Shown here: piece after piece, positions 1-7,593 of the stretch
Layout: the number at the start of each line of letters is the position of its first letter
How positions within the stretch are numbered: the first letter of the stretch is position 1
Origin: JBHGBM01 sp041946965
GTDB lineage: Bacteria; Acidobacteriota; Terriglobia; Bryobacterales; Bryobacteraceae
Direction of reading: 5' to 3'
DNA: 64,000 nucleotides
NCBI GenBank assembly: GCA_041946965.1
Contig: JBHGBM010000012.1
Span: forward strand, 21,413 to 85,412
The notes under the pieces: model-generated
What the model saw: only the letters and a program-made list of their open reading frames with translations
Told to the model about the DNA's origin: nothing
Databases searched by the model: none
Translations under genes and position numbers: made by a program

Positions 1-114
1 GCGCTGGCCGGGGCCACGGCCCTGGCAATGGGCCTGGAAAACGTGGTGCATCTACAGGGCGGATTCAGGGCCTGGAAGGAAGCCGGCGGGCCGATTCGTC
101 CGCCTGCGAAGTAG
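1..114 (+). CDS. Rhodanese-like domain protein, C-terminal fragment
   Basis: The reading frame is open from the first base and stops at TAG 112-114, giving the last 37 residues of a protein. The segment GLENVVHLQGGFRAWKEAG is the typical end of a rhodanese fold (NV.HL.GGF.AW..AG), which lies after the active-site loop. The catalytic loop is outside the window, so activity cannot be judged. It is 7 bp from the convergent end of the inositol-transport operon and is probably unrelated to it. Confidence 0.7.
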   Translation, partial: ALAGATALAMGLENVVHLQGGFRAWKEAGGPIRPPAK

Positions 115-121
115 CGCAAGG

Positions 122-1039
122 CTAACTCAGGAACCGGCCGGCATTCTCTTTCGTGACCAGCGTGGTGCCGGTATCCACACGCGCTTCCACCGGCAGTCCA
201 CGCGCGGCCTTCACGGCTTCTTCCACAGCGCGGCGTCCCATCATCTCCGGATTCTGCGCCACCACTGCGTGCATCTGTCCCGCTTCGACGGCGCGCACGG
301 CTTCCTTGGTGGCGTCGAAGCCGACCAGCACGATGCCGCGCCTGCGGAGCGCCGCGATGGCCTCCATGGCGCCCAGCGCCATCTGGTCGTTGGTGGCGAA
401 GACGGCGCTCAGGCCGGGCTGCGAGGTGAGGATGTTCTCCATCACCGTCATGCCGAGCGCGCGCTCGCTGTTGGCGGGTTGCACCGTGACCACCTGTATC
501 CCGGGGTGCGCCGCAACGGCTTCGCGGAAACCCGCCAGCCGGTCCTCGTGGGTGGCCACGCCGAGCACGCCGCGCAGCACCGCCACCTTCCCCTTCACGC
601 CGATGGCGCGCGCCACGCAGTCGCCGGCGAGCTTCCCGCCCAGGCGGTTGTCCGTGCCGATGTAGCTGAGCTTGGCGGGCCACGCCACATCGGTGTCCAC
701 AATGAGCACCGGTATGCCCGCGGCTTTGGCCTTATCGAGCACGGGGATCACCTCGGAGACCCCCGCGGGCGCCACGGCAAGCGCCGAGACTTTTTTCAGG
801 ATCTGGTCTTCCAGGATGGCAACCTGCTGGTCGATGTTGATCTCGCGTTCCGGCGCGAGCACCGCCAGGCCAACATCGCCGTGCGCGCGCGCCGCGGCTT
901 CGGCGCCGTTCTTCAGGCGCTGCCAAAACTCGCTGTCGAGCGCCTTGGTCACTATGGCGATGGAGAGCTTCTTCGAGCCGCCGCTGCCGCAGGCGGCCAG
1001 CAGTAACGCTCCGCCAAACACGGTCCTGCGCGTCATCAT
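122..1039 (-). CDS. Sugar/inositol ABC transporter substrate-binding lipoprotein
   Basis: Periplasmic binding protein of the ribose/galactose (RbsB, Peripla_BP_4) class, about 305 residues. The N-terminus MMTRRTVFGGALLLAAC carries a lipobox (LAAC, Cys17), so it should be a membrane-anchored lipoprotein that hands ligand to the permease encoded just upstream. I chose the ATG at 1037-1039 because it overlaps the permease stop (ATGA) and starts right at the signal peptide; the frame extends 18 codons further upstream but that stretch does not look like protein. It is the last gene of the operon. Because it travels with iolD and mmsA, the likely ligand is myo-inositol (compare IbpA of Caulobacter); this is inference from context. 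Confidence 0.85.
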   Translation of the reverse strand: MMTRRTVFGGALLLAACGSGGSKKLSIAIVTKALDSEFWQRLKNGAEAAARAHGDVGLAVLAPEREINIDQQVAILEDQILKKVSALAVAPAGVSEVIPVLDKAKAAGIPVLIVDTDVAWPAKLSYIGTDNRLGGKLAGDCVARAIGVKGKVAVLRGVLGVATHEDRLAGFREAVAAHPGIQVVTVQPANSERALGMTVMENILTSQPGLSAVFATNDQMALGAMEAIAALRRRGIVLVGFDATKEAVRAVEAGQMHAVVAQNPEMMGRRAVEEAVKAARGLPVEARVDTGTTLVTKENAGRFLS

Positions 1040-1989
1040 GCCTTCCCCGCCCTCGCGCGGGTGGCCGCGCGCTGCCGCATGACGTCCACCCATACCGCAA
1101 TCACGATCACCACCCCGATAACCACCGTCTGCCAGTACGCCGAGACGTTCAGCAGGTTCAAGCCGTTTCGCAACACGCCCATGATTAAAGCTCCCACCAG
1201 GGTACCGCCGACCGTGCCCACTCCGCCGAAGAAACTGGCGCCGCCGATGATCACCGCGGCGATGGAATCAAGCTCCGCGCCCGCGCCCGCCAGCGGAAAA
1301 CCGGAATTCATGCGGCCCGCGAGCACCACCGCCGCCGCCGCGGACATCAGCCCGCTCGCGCCGTACACCATGATGAGCCGCGCATCCACCGGCACGCCGG
1401 AAAGCAGCGCGGCCTGCCGGTTGCCGCCGATGGCGTAGATGTCGCGCCCCGGCGTGGTGCGGGTGAGGAACACGTGGAAGAGCGCGCAAAACGCAATGAC
1501 CACCAGCACCGCCATGGGGATCCCCGCCAGGGTTCCCGCGCCCCAATAGCGGAAGCCCGGGGGCAGCTCGGAGATCGGAAACCCGCCGGTGATCACCAGC
1601 GCCAGCCCGCGCGCCACGTTCATCATGCCGAGCGTGGGGATGAAGGGATGCGGCAGCTTCAGCTTGGTGTAGAGCACACCGTTGAGCGCGCCCATCGCGA
1701 CGCCCGCCGCAAGCGACGCCGCGATGGCTATCCCCGCGGGCACGCCCGCTTTCAGCATCATAGCCGCGAGCACGCAGCACAAACCGAGAATGGAGCCGAC
1801 GGAAAGATCGATGCCCGCGGTGATGATGACCAGCAGTTGCCCCAACGCCAGCAGTGCGTTCACCGCCGATTGCCGGAAGACGTTGAGCAGGTTGTCCACG
1901 GTAAGGAAGTGCTCGGAGAGCAGGCTGAGGGCGGCGCACATGGCCGCCAGGCCCGCCAGCGGCCCGAACCGCCGCAGCACGGTCTTCAT
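1036..1989 (-). CDS. Sugar/inositol ABC transporter permease (RbsC family)
   Basis: Inner-membrane permease of the BPD_transp_2/RbsC family, 317 residues with 8-10 hydrophobic segments. It has the family hallmark AGIDLSVGSILGL near residue 60 and GGASFFGGVGTVGGT near residue 250. It forms the channel for ligand delivered by the binding protein downstream and is powered by the ATPase upstream. The start ATG at 1987-1989 directly abuts the ATPase stop at 1990, and its own stop overlaps the next start, so the three transporter genes are translationally coupled. The order ATPase-permease-binding protein matches IatA-IatP-IbpA type inositol systems. Confidence 0.9.
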   Translation of the reverse strand: MKTVLRRFGPLAGLAAMCAALSLLSEHFLTVDNLLNVFRQSAVNALLALGQLLVIITAGIDLSVGSILGLCCVLAAMMLKAGVPAGIAIAASLAAGVAMGALNGVLYTKLKLPHPFIPTLGMMNVARGLALVITGGFPISELPPGFRYWGAGTLAGIPMAVLVVIAFCALFHVFLTRTTPGRDIYAIGGNRQAALLSGVPVDARLIMVYGASGLMSAAAAVVLAGRMNSGFPLAGAGAELDSIAAVIIGGASFFGGVGTVGGTLVGALIMGVLRNGLNLLNVSAYWQTVVIGVVIVIAVWVDVMRQRAATRARAGKA

Positions 1990-3465
1990 CTAGTCGCTTC
2001 CTCCCGTCGCAACCTTCATGATGCGCTCCTCGGTGGCGTCTTCCCGCGTCATCTCGCCCGCGAGCCGGCCGCGGTGCATCACCAGAATGCGGTCGGCCAC
2101 TTGCAGGATCTCCTCCAATTCCGAGGAGACCAGCAGCACGGCCGCGCCGCGAGCCGCCAGATCGCGGATCAATTCGTGAATCTCGGCTTTGGCGGCCACG
2201 TCCACGCCGCGCGTCGGCTCGTCGAACAGGAATATTTTCGCATCCGCAAGCAGCCAGCGCGCGAGGACCACTTTCTGCTGATTGCCGCCGCTCAACTCGG
2301 AGACGCTCTGGCCGGGGCCGGCGGCCCGCACCCGTAACTCGCCGATCATGCGGCGCGCCATGTCCTGCTCGGCGCGAGGGCGAATGACGAACCGCCGCTG
2401 GGTGGCGAGCGCCATGTTCCACGCCAGCGGCGCGCCGGCAATGAGCCCCTTGCCCTTGCGGTCGTCGGGAACCAGCGCCACGCCGTGCCGGATGGCGTCC
2501 CGCGGCGAGCGGATGCGGACCTCGCGGCCGTTGAGAAACACACGTCCGCCGTCGTACCGGCACGCGCCGAAAATGGTTTCGAGCACATCCGTGCGCCCGG
2601 CGCCCACCAGGCCCGCGAGGCCGCAGACCTCGCCGTAGCGTACCGCGAGACTGACATCGGCGAAGCGGCCGCGCGCCGTCAGGCCCTCCACGCGCAGCGC
2701 CTCCGCGCCGGCGAGCGCCGGCGTGCGCCTCTCGCGCGGCTTCACATCGCGGCCCACCATGTGCCGCACCAGCAAATCCTGCGGCATGTCCGCCACCGGC
2801 GCGCAGGCCACCCGGCGGCCATCACGCAGCACGGTGACGCGGTCCGGGCCCTGATAGATTTCCTTCAGCCGGTGCGAGATGTAGACCACGCTCGCACCGC
2901 GCTCTTTGAGCCGCGCGATGACGCGCAGCAGGCGCGCGGTTTCGTGCCCGGACAGCGGCGCGGTAGGCTCGTCCATGATGATCAGCCGCGCGTTGAAGCT
3001 CAACGCCCGCGCGATCTCCACCACCTGCTGCTCGCCGATGCTCAGCTCGCCTGCCGGGCGACGGGGGTCCAGGTCATGCCCCAGTTCCCGCAGCAGTTCG
3101 CCGGCGCGCTGGTTGATTTCCTTCCAACGCACGCAGCCGCGCCGCGCCGGGTGGCGGCCCAGGAAGACGTTCTCGGCCGCGCTCAACTGCGGCGCCAGCG
3201 CCAGTTCCTGGTGTACGAAGCTGATGCCGAGATCCTGCGCCTCGCGCGGACCCGCCGGCGCCACGGGACGGCCGTCCCAGATGATGGCGCCGGAATCCGG
3301 CCGCATGACGCCGCTGGCGATGTTCATCAGGGTGGACTTCCCCGCCCCGTTCTCGCCCACCAATGCATGGATTTCGCCCGGCAACACCTCGAAGCTCACG
3401 CCGTCAAGCGCCGCCACGCCGCCGAAGGTCTTGGAGATGCGCTCGAGTTTGAGGAGCGGTTTCAT
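1990..3465 (-). CDS. Sugar/inositol ABC transporter ATP-binding protein (RbsA/MglA type)
   Basis: Two fused ABC ATPase domains in about 491 residues, the usual RbsA length. The first domain has Walker A GENGAGKST, a modified signature LSIGEQQ and Walker B ARLIIMDEPTAPL. The second has the degenerate nucleotide loop GLVGAGRTD usual in this family, with signature LSGGNQQK and Walker B IFLFDEPTRGVDV. I favour ATG 3463-3465, which has GGTGG 8 nt upstream; a GTG at 3475-3477 would add four residues. It energises the permease downstream. About 35 bp separate it from mmsA, so it is probably in the same transcript as the inositol catabolic genes. Confidence 0.9.
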   Translation of the reverse strand: MKPLLKLERISKTFGGVAALDGVSFEVLPGEIHALVGENGAGKSTLMNIASGVMRPDSGAIIWDGRPVAPAGPREAQDLGISFVHQELALAPQLSAAENVFLGRHPARRGCVRWKEINQRAGELLRELGHDLDPRRPAGELSIGEQQVVEIARALSFNARLIIMDEPTAPLSGHETARLLRVIARLKERGASVVYISHRLKEIYQGPDRVTVLRDGRRVACAPVADMPQDLLVRHMVGRDVKPRERRTPALAGAEALRVEGLTARGRFADVSLAVRYGEVCGLAGLVGAGRTDVLETIFGACRYDGGRVFLNGREVRIRSPRDAIRHGVALVPDDRKGKGLIAGAPLAWNMALATQRRFVIRPRAEQDMARRMIGELRVRAAGPGQSVSELSGGNQQKVVLARWLLADAKIFLFDEPTRGVDVAAKAEIHELIRDLAARGAAVLLVSSELEEILQVADRILVMHRGRLAGEMTREDATEERIMKVATGGSD

Positions 3466-3500
3466 GTCAGCAGCCACCGCTTTGAAGACTTACTGGCATC

Positions 3501-4946
3501 TCAAAACCTCCTCGACCATTCCTTCGGCCAGCGTTCGATCACGACCTTCTTATCGGTGTAGAACTCCACCGCGTCGCGCCCCTGCGCGTGCTCGGTCCCG
3601 AAAAAGCTTCCCTTCCACCCGCTGAACGGGAAGTATGCCATGGGCGCGGCCACGCCGATGTTCACTCCCACGTTGCCGGTAGGCGACTGGTTACGGAACT
3701 TGCGCGCCTCCGCGCCGCTGGTGGTGAAAATCGAAGACGCATTCCCGTAGGCGTTGCGCGCGATCACCGCGAGCGCCTCGTCCACATCGCGCGCGTGGAT
3801 CAGGCTCAGCACCGGTCCGAAAATTTCGGTCTCGGTAAGCTGGCTGGTTGGCGGCACACCGTCAAGCACCGTGGGACCGACGAAATTGCCGCGCAGCCCG
3901 CGCCCATCCACGAGCGGCACGGCGCCCTCGCGCTCCGCCGCGCCTACCAGCGATTCAATGCGTTCGCGGCTGGCGGCGGTAATCACGGGTCCCATCTGCA
4001 CCCCGGCATCCAGCCCGTTGCCGACTTTAAGCGCCGCCGCGGCGCCCGTGATCGCATCGCGGAACCACTCCCGCGATTCCCCCACCGTGACCGCGACCGA
4101 CACCGCCAGGCACCGCTGCCCCGCGCAGCCGTAGGCGCTATCGGCGACGATCTGCGTGGTGCTGTCACGTTCCGCATCCGGCATGACGACCACGTGGTTC
4201 TTCGCGCCGCCCTGGCACTGCACGCGCTTGCCGTTCGCCGCGGCGCGCGCGTAAATGTAGCGCGCCACCGCGGAGGAGCCGACGAAGCTCACCGCCCGCA
4301 CCGCGGGGTTATCGAGCAGCGCATCGACGGCGGGCTTGCCGCCGTGCACCAGGTTGACCACCCCGCGCGGCAGCCCGGTCCCGGCGACCAACTCGAAGAT
4401 GCGCGTAATGGCCAGCGGCACGCGTTCGGAAGGCTTCAGCACGAACGTGTTCCCGCAGGCGATGGCATAGGGCAGAAACCACAGCGGGATCATGGCCGGG
4501 AAGTTGAACGGCGTGATGCACGCGGCGACTCCCAGCGGCTGCCGCACCATGGTCTCATCGATGCCGGGCGCCACATCCTCCAGGTTGTAGCCCTGCATCA
4601 GGATGGGGATGCCGCAGGCGACCTCCACGTTTTCGATGCCGCGCCGCAGCTCGCCCCGCGCCTCCCCCAGCGTCTTCCCGTTCTCGATGGTGATGAGGCG
4701 CGCGATCTCCTCGAAGTGCTCTTCCAGCAGCGGCTTCAGCTTGAAGAGATACTGGATGCGCTCGCCCGGCGGCACGGCGCGCCACTCCGGAAACGCTTTA
4801 CCAGCCGCGGCGCACGCCGCGGCCACGTCTTCCGGCGCGCCCTGCGGAAGTTCCGCGAGCGTCTCGCCCGTAGCGGGGTTGACCGACTGGCCGCCCACCG
4901 CCCCCGAAGCCTGCCGCCACTCGCCGCCAATGTAGTTCAGGACCAT
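3501..4946 (-). CDS. mmsA: Methylmalonate-semialdehyde dehydrogenase (CoA-acylating)
   Basis: Aldehyde dehydrogenase superfamily, 481 residues, the normal length for MmsA/IolA. It oxidises malonate or methylmalonate semialdehyde with NAD and CoA to acetyl-CoA or propionyl-CoA, the last step of myo-inositol breakdown. It has the cofactor-side motif FVGSS (about 221-225), the MMSDH segment QGGAKNH (245-251) in place of the usual ALDH general-base Glu region, and the catalytic Cys279 in GCAGQRCLA. Its ATG overlaps the iolD stop by 10 bp, indicating translational coupling. The same enzyme family also serves valine breakdown, but the iolD neighbour makes the inositol role (IolA) more likely. Confidence 0.92.
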   Translation of the reverse strand: MVLNYIGGEWRQASGAVGGQSVNPATGETLAELPQGAPEDVAAACAAAGKAFPEWRAVPPGERIQYLFKLKPLLEEHFEEIARLITIENGKTLGEARGELRRGIENVEVACGIPILMQGYNLEDVAPGIDETMVRQPLGVAACITPFNFPAMIPLWFLPYAIACGNTFVLKPSERVPLAITRIFELVAGTGLPRGVVNLVHGGKPAVDALLDNPAVRAVSFVGSSAVARYIYARAAANGKRVQCQGGAKNHVVVMPDAERDSTTQIVADSAYGCAGQRCLAVSVAVTVGESREWFRDAITGAAAALKVGNGLDAGVQMGPVITAASRERIESLVGAAEREGAVPLVDGRGLRGNFVGPTVLDGVPPTSQLTETEIFGPVLSLIHARDVDEALAVIARNAYGNASSIFTTSGAEARKFRNQSPTGNVGVNIGVAAPMAYFPFSGWKGSFFGTEHAQGRDAVEFYTDKKVVIERWPKEWSRRF

Positions 4947-6766
4947 TTCGCCACCTCGAAGTGCCGCTCTTTCGTGACCGCTTCTTCGTACCGCGCGCGC
5001 GCCTCGCGGATGCTCGCGATTTCAGACACCGCCGAGACCGGCACATCCCACCACGATTCGTAACCCGGCACCCGTTTCTCCTTGTCCACTTCCACCACCA
5101 CCACGCTGGTGCGGCCGTGCCCGCGCACCGCTTCCAGCGCGCGCTCCACCTCATCGAGGGTAACAGCCCGCACGGTGCATGCGCCGAGGCCCTCGGCGAG
5201 CTTGGCGAAATCCACGGCCACGCGGTAGTCCGTGCCGAAGCCGCCCGAGCCGATGGATTGCGAAAGCCCGCCGATGCTGCTGAAGCCGCGATTATCCAGC
5301 ATCACGATGTTGAGCTTGTAGCCTTCCTGAATGGAAGTGGCGATCTCGGAGGACATCATGAGCCACGAGCCGTCCCCCACCATGACCCACACGTCGCGCG
5401 AGGGATCGGCCATTTTTGCGCCGATCCCGCCGGCGATCTCGTAGCCCATGCACGAGTAGCCGTACTCGAGGTGATAGCCGCCGGGACGCCGCGTGCGCCA
5501 CAGCTTGTGCAAATCGCCGGGCAGGCTGCCTGCCGCGCACAGCACGACATCCTCAGGGCGGGAAACGCGGTTCACGGCGCCGATCACTTCCGCCTGGCTG
5601 ATGGGAGGCCCGTGCCGCTCGCCGAACAGCCGGTCCGTCTCCGCTTCCCAGAAGTCCTTCCAGGCGGCGATCTCGCGCGTGTACGCGCCGTCGACGCGAT
5701 AGCCGTCCAGCGCCGCCTGCAACTGCCCGAGGGCCGCGCGCGCATCCGCCACCACCGGGACACCCGCGTGTTTGCCCGCGTCGAACTCCTTCACGTTCAC
5801 GTTAACGAAGCGCACGGCTGGGTTCTGGAACGCGGTCTTCGAAGCGGTGGTGAAATCGCTGAGACGGGTGCCGATGGCGATCACCACGTCCGCGCCGCGC
5901 GCGGCGAGGTTCGCGCCGGGTGTGCCGGTCACCCCGATGGCGCCCAGGTTTTGCGGGTGATCGAACGGCAGCGAACCCTTGCCCGCCTGCGTCTCGCCCA
6001 CCGGAATGCCGGTGCGTGCGGCGAACGCCGCCAGCGCTTCGCACGCTTCACTGTATAACACGCCGCCGCCCGCCACGATCAGCGGACGCCGGGCTCCGCG
6101 AATGCGCTCGGCCGCCTTCGCCACCATGGCGCGGTCGCCCTGCGGCCGCGCGATGTGCCACACGCGCCTTTCGAACATCTCCGCCGGATAGTCCCACGCC
6201 TCGGCCTGCACGTCCTGCGGCAGCGCCAGCGTGACCGCGCCGGTTTCGGCGGGCGATGTAAGCACCCGCATGGCTTCCATCGCCGCGAACGGCAACTGGT
6301 CCGCGCGGTTGATGCGGTCCCAGTAGCGCGAGACGGGCTTGAAGGCGTCGTTGACCGAGATGTCCTGGCTGTGCTCGGATTCGAGTTGCTGCAACACCGG
6401 CGCCGGCACGCGCCGCGCGAAGATGTCGCCCGGCAGCAGCAGCACGGGGATGCGGTTGATGGTCGCGGCGGCCGCGCCGGTGATCATGTTGGTGGCGCCG
6501 GGACCGATCGAGGACGTACACACGCACGCCCCCATACGGTTGCGCGCTTTGGCGTACGCGGTGGCGATGTGCACGCCCGCCTGCTCATTGCGGCAGAGGC
6601 GGTACGGGAAGTCGGGATTCTGTTGCAGGGCCTGTCCCAATCCGCCCACGATGCCGTGCCCGAAAATGCCCCAGACGCCCGCGAAAAACGGGTACTCGCG
6701 CCCGTCCCGCTCCACGTGCTGGTTCTTCAGAAAGCGAACCAGCGCCTGCGCCATCGTCATCGTCAT
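4937..6766 (-). CDS. iolD: 3D-(3,5/4)-trihydroxycyclohexane-1,2-dione hydrolase
   Basis: Thiamine-diphosphate enzyme of 609 residues that opens the ring of the inositol-derived dione to 5-deoxy-glucuronate. The acetolactate-synthase-like layout is complete: N-terminal pyrimidine domain with the activating Glu in RNEQAG (about residue 61), a central domain, and a C-terminal pyrophosphate domain with GDGSWLM (about 464-470) followed by the conserved Asn in MLDNRGF. The ATG at 6764-6766 lies next to the remains of iolB, whose C-terminal frame stops at 6768. With the adjacent iolB broken, the fate of its product is unclear unless another iolB exists elsewhere. Confidence 0.93.
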   Translation of the reverse strand: MTMTMAQALVRFLKNQHVERDGREYPFFAGVWGIFGHGIVGGLGQALQQNPDFPYRLCRNEQAGVHIATAYAKARNRMGACVCTSSIGPGATNMITGAAAATINRIPVLLLPGDIFARRVPAPVLQQLESEHSQDISVNDAFKPVSRYWDRINRADQLPFAAMEAMRVLTSPAETGAVTLALPQDVQAEAWDYPAEMFERRVWHIARPQGDRAMVAKAAERIRGARRPLIVAGGGVLYSEACEALAAFAARTGIPVGETQAGKGSLPFDHPQNLGAIGVTGTPGANLAARGADVVIAIGTRLSDFTTASKTAFQNPAVRFVNVNVKEFDAGKHAGVPVVADARAALGQLQAALDGYRVDGAYTREIAAWKDFWEAETDRLFGERHGPPISQAEVIGAVNRVSRPEDVVLCAAGSLPGDLHKLWRTRRPGGYHLEYGYSCMGYEIAGGIGAKMADPSRDVWVMVGDGSWLMMSSEIATSIQEGYKLNIVMLDNRGFSSIGGLSQSIGSGGFGTDYRVAVDFAKLAEGLGACTVRAVTLDEVERALEAVRGHGRTSVVVVEVDKEKRVPGYESWWDVPVSAVSEIASIREARARYEEAVTKERHFEVAKWS

Positions 6767-6767
6767 G

Positions 6768-7200
6768 TCAACACTCCTCCACGCCCGGCTGGACCCACGC
6801 CGTGCGCACCCGGGCGTAATCCGGGGCGTCCGACGCCCCCATGGAGCGCGCCGAACCCGCCGGCGCGTTCAGGTAATAAAATGCCGCTACCGCGGATCTC
6901 CACCTCGGCCTGATCAGGCGTCACCAGCCGCGCCGGGTGCGTCTGCTCGGCGCGGCTGTAGCACAGCGCCAGGTCGCAGGCGGTCAGGGCGGTGAGGGTG
7001 AAAGTCGTCCCGGCTGGCAGGTAGGCGGAATCCACCGTGCAGTGCCCGCCCAGCGCCACGATACCGGGCTTGCAGGCGCCGGTCGAAGCCGGGAGATGTT
7101 CGCCCGCGGCCATCTTCCGCGCCTGAAAAGAGAGGCGCCGATAACCGAACGCCGCGGGGCGGGAGGTGGACGCCTCCGGGCGCACCAGCAATGCGCTCAT
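6768..7200 (-). pseudogene. iolB: 5-deoxy-glucuronate isomerase remnant, internal deletion and frame change
   Basis: The first ~108 codons from ATG 7198-7200 read as the N-terminal half of IolB, including LPAGTTFTLTA and ARLVTPDQAEVEIRGSG. Family members then continue with the metal-binding cupin half, but here the sequence jumps at about 6880-6888 to FYYLNAPAGSARSMGASD in another frame, which is the IolB C-terminus, ending at TGA 6768-6770. The full enzyme is about 265-270 residues; roughly 120 residues carrying the metal ligands are gone. The uninterrupted frame (6763-7200) instead runs into nonsense. It heads the operon and has a perfect SD (GGAGGTTGT before ATG). An assembly collapse is possible; otherwise it is a pseudogene. 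Confidence 0.8.
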
Positions 7201-7261
7201 ACAACCTCCGCTTCACATCAGGAACAGGCGTGCCGAGCCTAATGATTTCTCAACTTCGGGT

Positions 7262-7290
7262 ATTTAATCGAACCTGCGGGCGGAAGTCAA
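7262..7290 (-). promoter_or_regulatory. Probable sigma-70 promoter of the inositol operon
   Basis: Reading the minus strand, TTGACT (plus-strand 7285-7290) and TTAAAT (7262-7267) are separated by exactly 17 nt, matching 5/6 and 4/6 of the -35 and -10 consensus. It lies about 60 bp upstream of the iolB remnant start, which has a strong GGAGG ribosome site. No other good promoter is seen between the iolB remnant and the small CxxC gene. Confidence 0.5.
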
Positions 7291-7318
7291 AGGGGAGCCA
7301 AAAAGGAGGGTAGCGCCG

Positions 7319-7343
7319 GGGCTTCGGCGGGAAGCCGAAGCCC
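7319..7343. terminator. Perfect 10-bp hairpin, terminator- or REP-like
   Basis: GGGCTTCGGC (7319-7328), loop GGGAA, then its exact complement (7334-7343). It sits about 10 bp past the stop codon of the small gene ending at 7354 and upstream of the iol promoter. There is no T-run on either side, so it may be a transcript-end stabiliser or a repetitive palindrome rather than a classical terminator. Confidence 0.4.
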
Positions 7344-7353
7344 GCAGACCGAA

Positions 7354-7578
7354 TTACTTGGCCTTCTTCTGCTTTTGCTGGCCGACGCGTACCTTGAAGT
7401 GCAGCACCTTGGATTCCTGGAACGCTTTGTGATCGTGGCGCGCCACTGCGTCCGCGAGGTAGGCATCCTGGTCCGCGTTCTTGGGGAGCACGGCCATCAG
7501 CGTGAAGCTGTCATTGCACACCGGACAGAAGGGCCGAAACCGTTTCACGTTGGGAATAGCTGACATAACTTGCTTCAT
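7354..7578 (-). CDS. Small conserved-looking protein with a CPVC motif
   Basis: Up to 74 residues; a start at ATG 7564-7566 (MSAIPNVKRF) gives 70. It contains one CxxC pair (PFCPVCNDSF), a hydrophobic patch after it, and a very basic tail (GQQKQKKAK). I do not recognise the family. One CxxC could be half of a zinc site or a redox pair. It lies 15 bp downstream of the decaheme cytochrome on the same strand and could be cotranscribed. A -10-like TACAAT (plus 7577-7582) sits 10 nt before the internal ATG. Confidence 0.55.
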   Translation of the reverse strand: MKQVMSAIPNVKRFRPFCPVCNDSFTLMAVLPKNADQDAYLADAVARHDHKAFQESKVLHFKVRVGQQKQKKAK

Positions 7579-7593
7579 TGTAGCATGGCCGCA

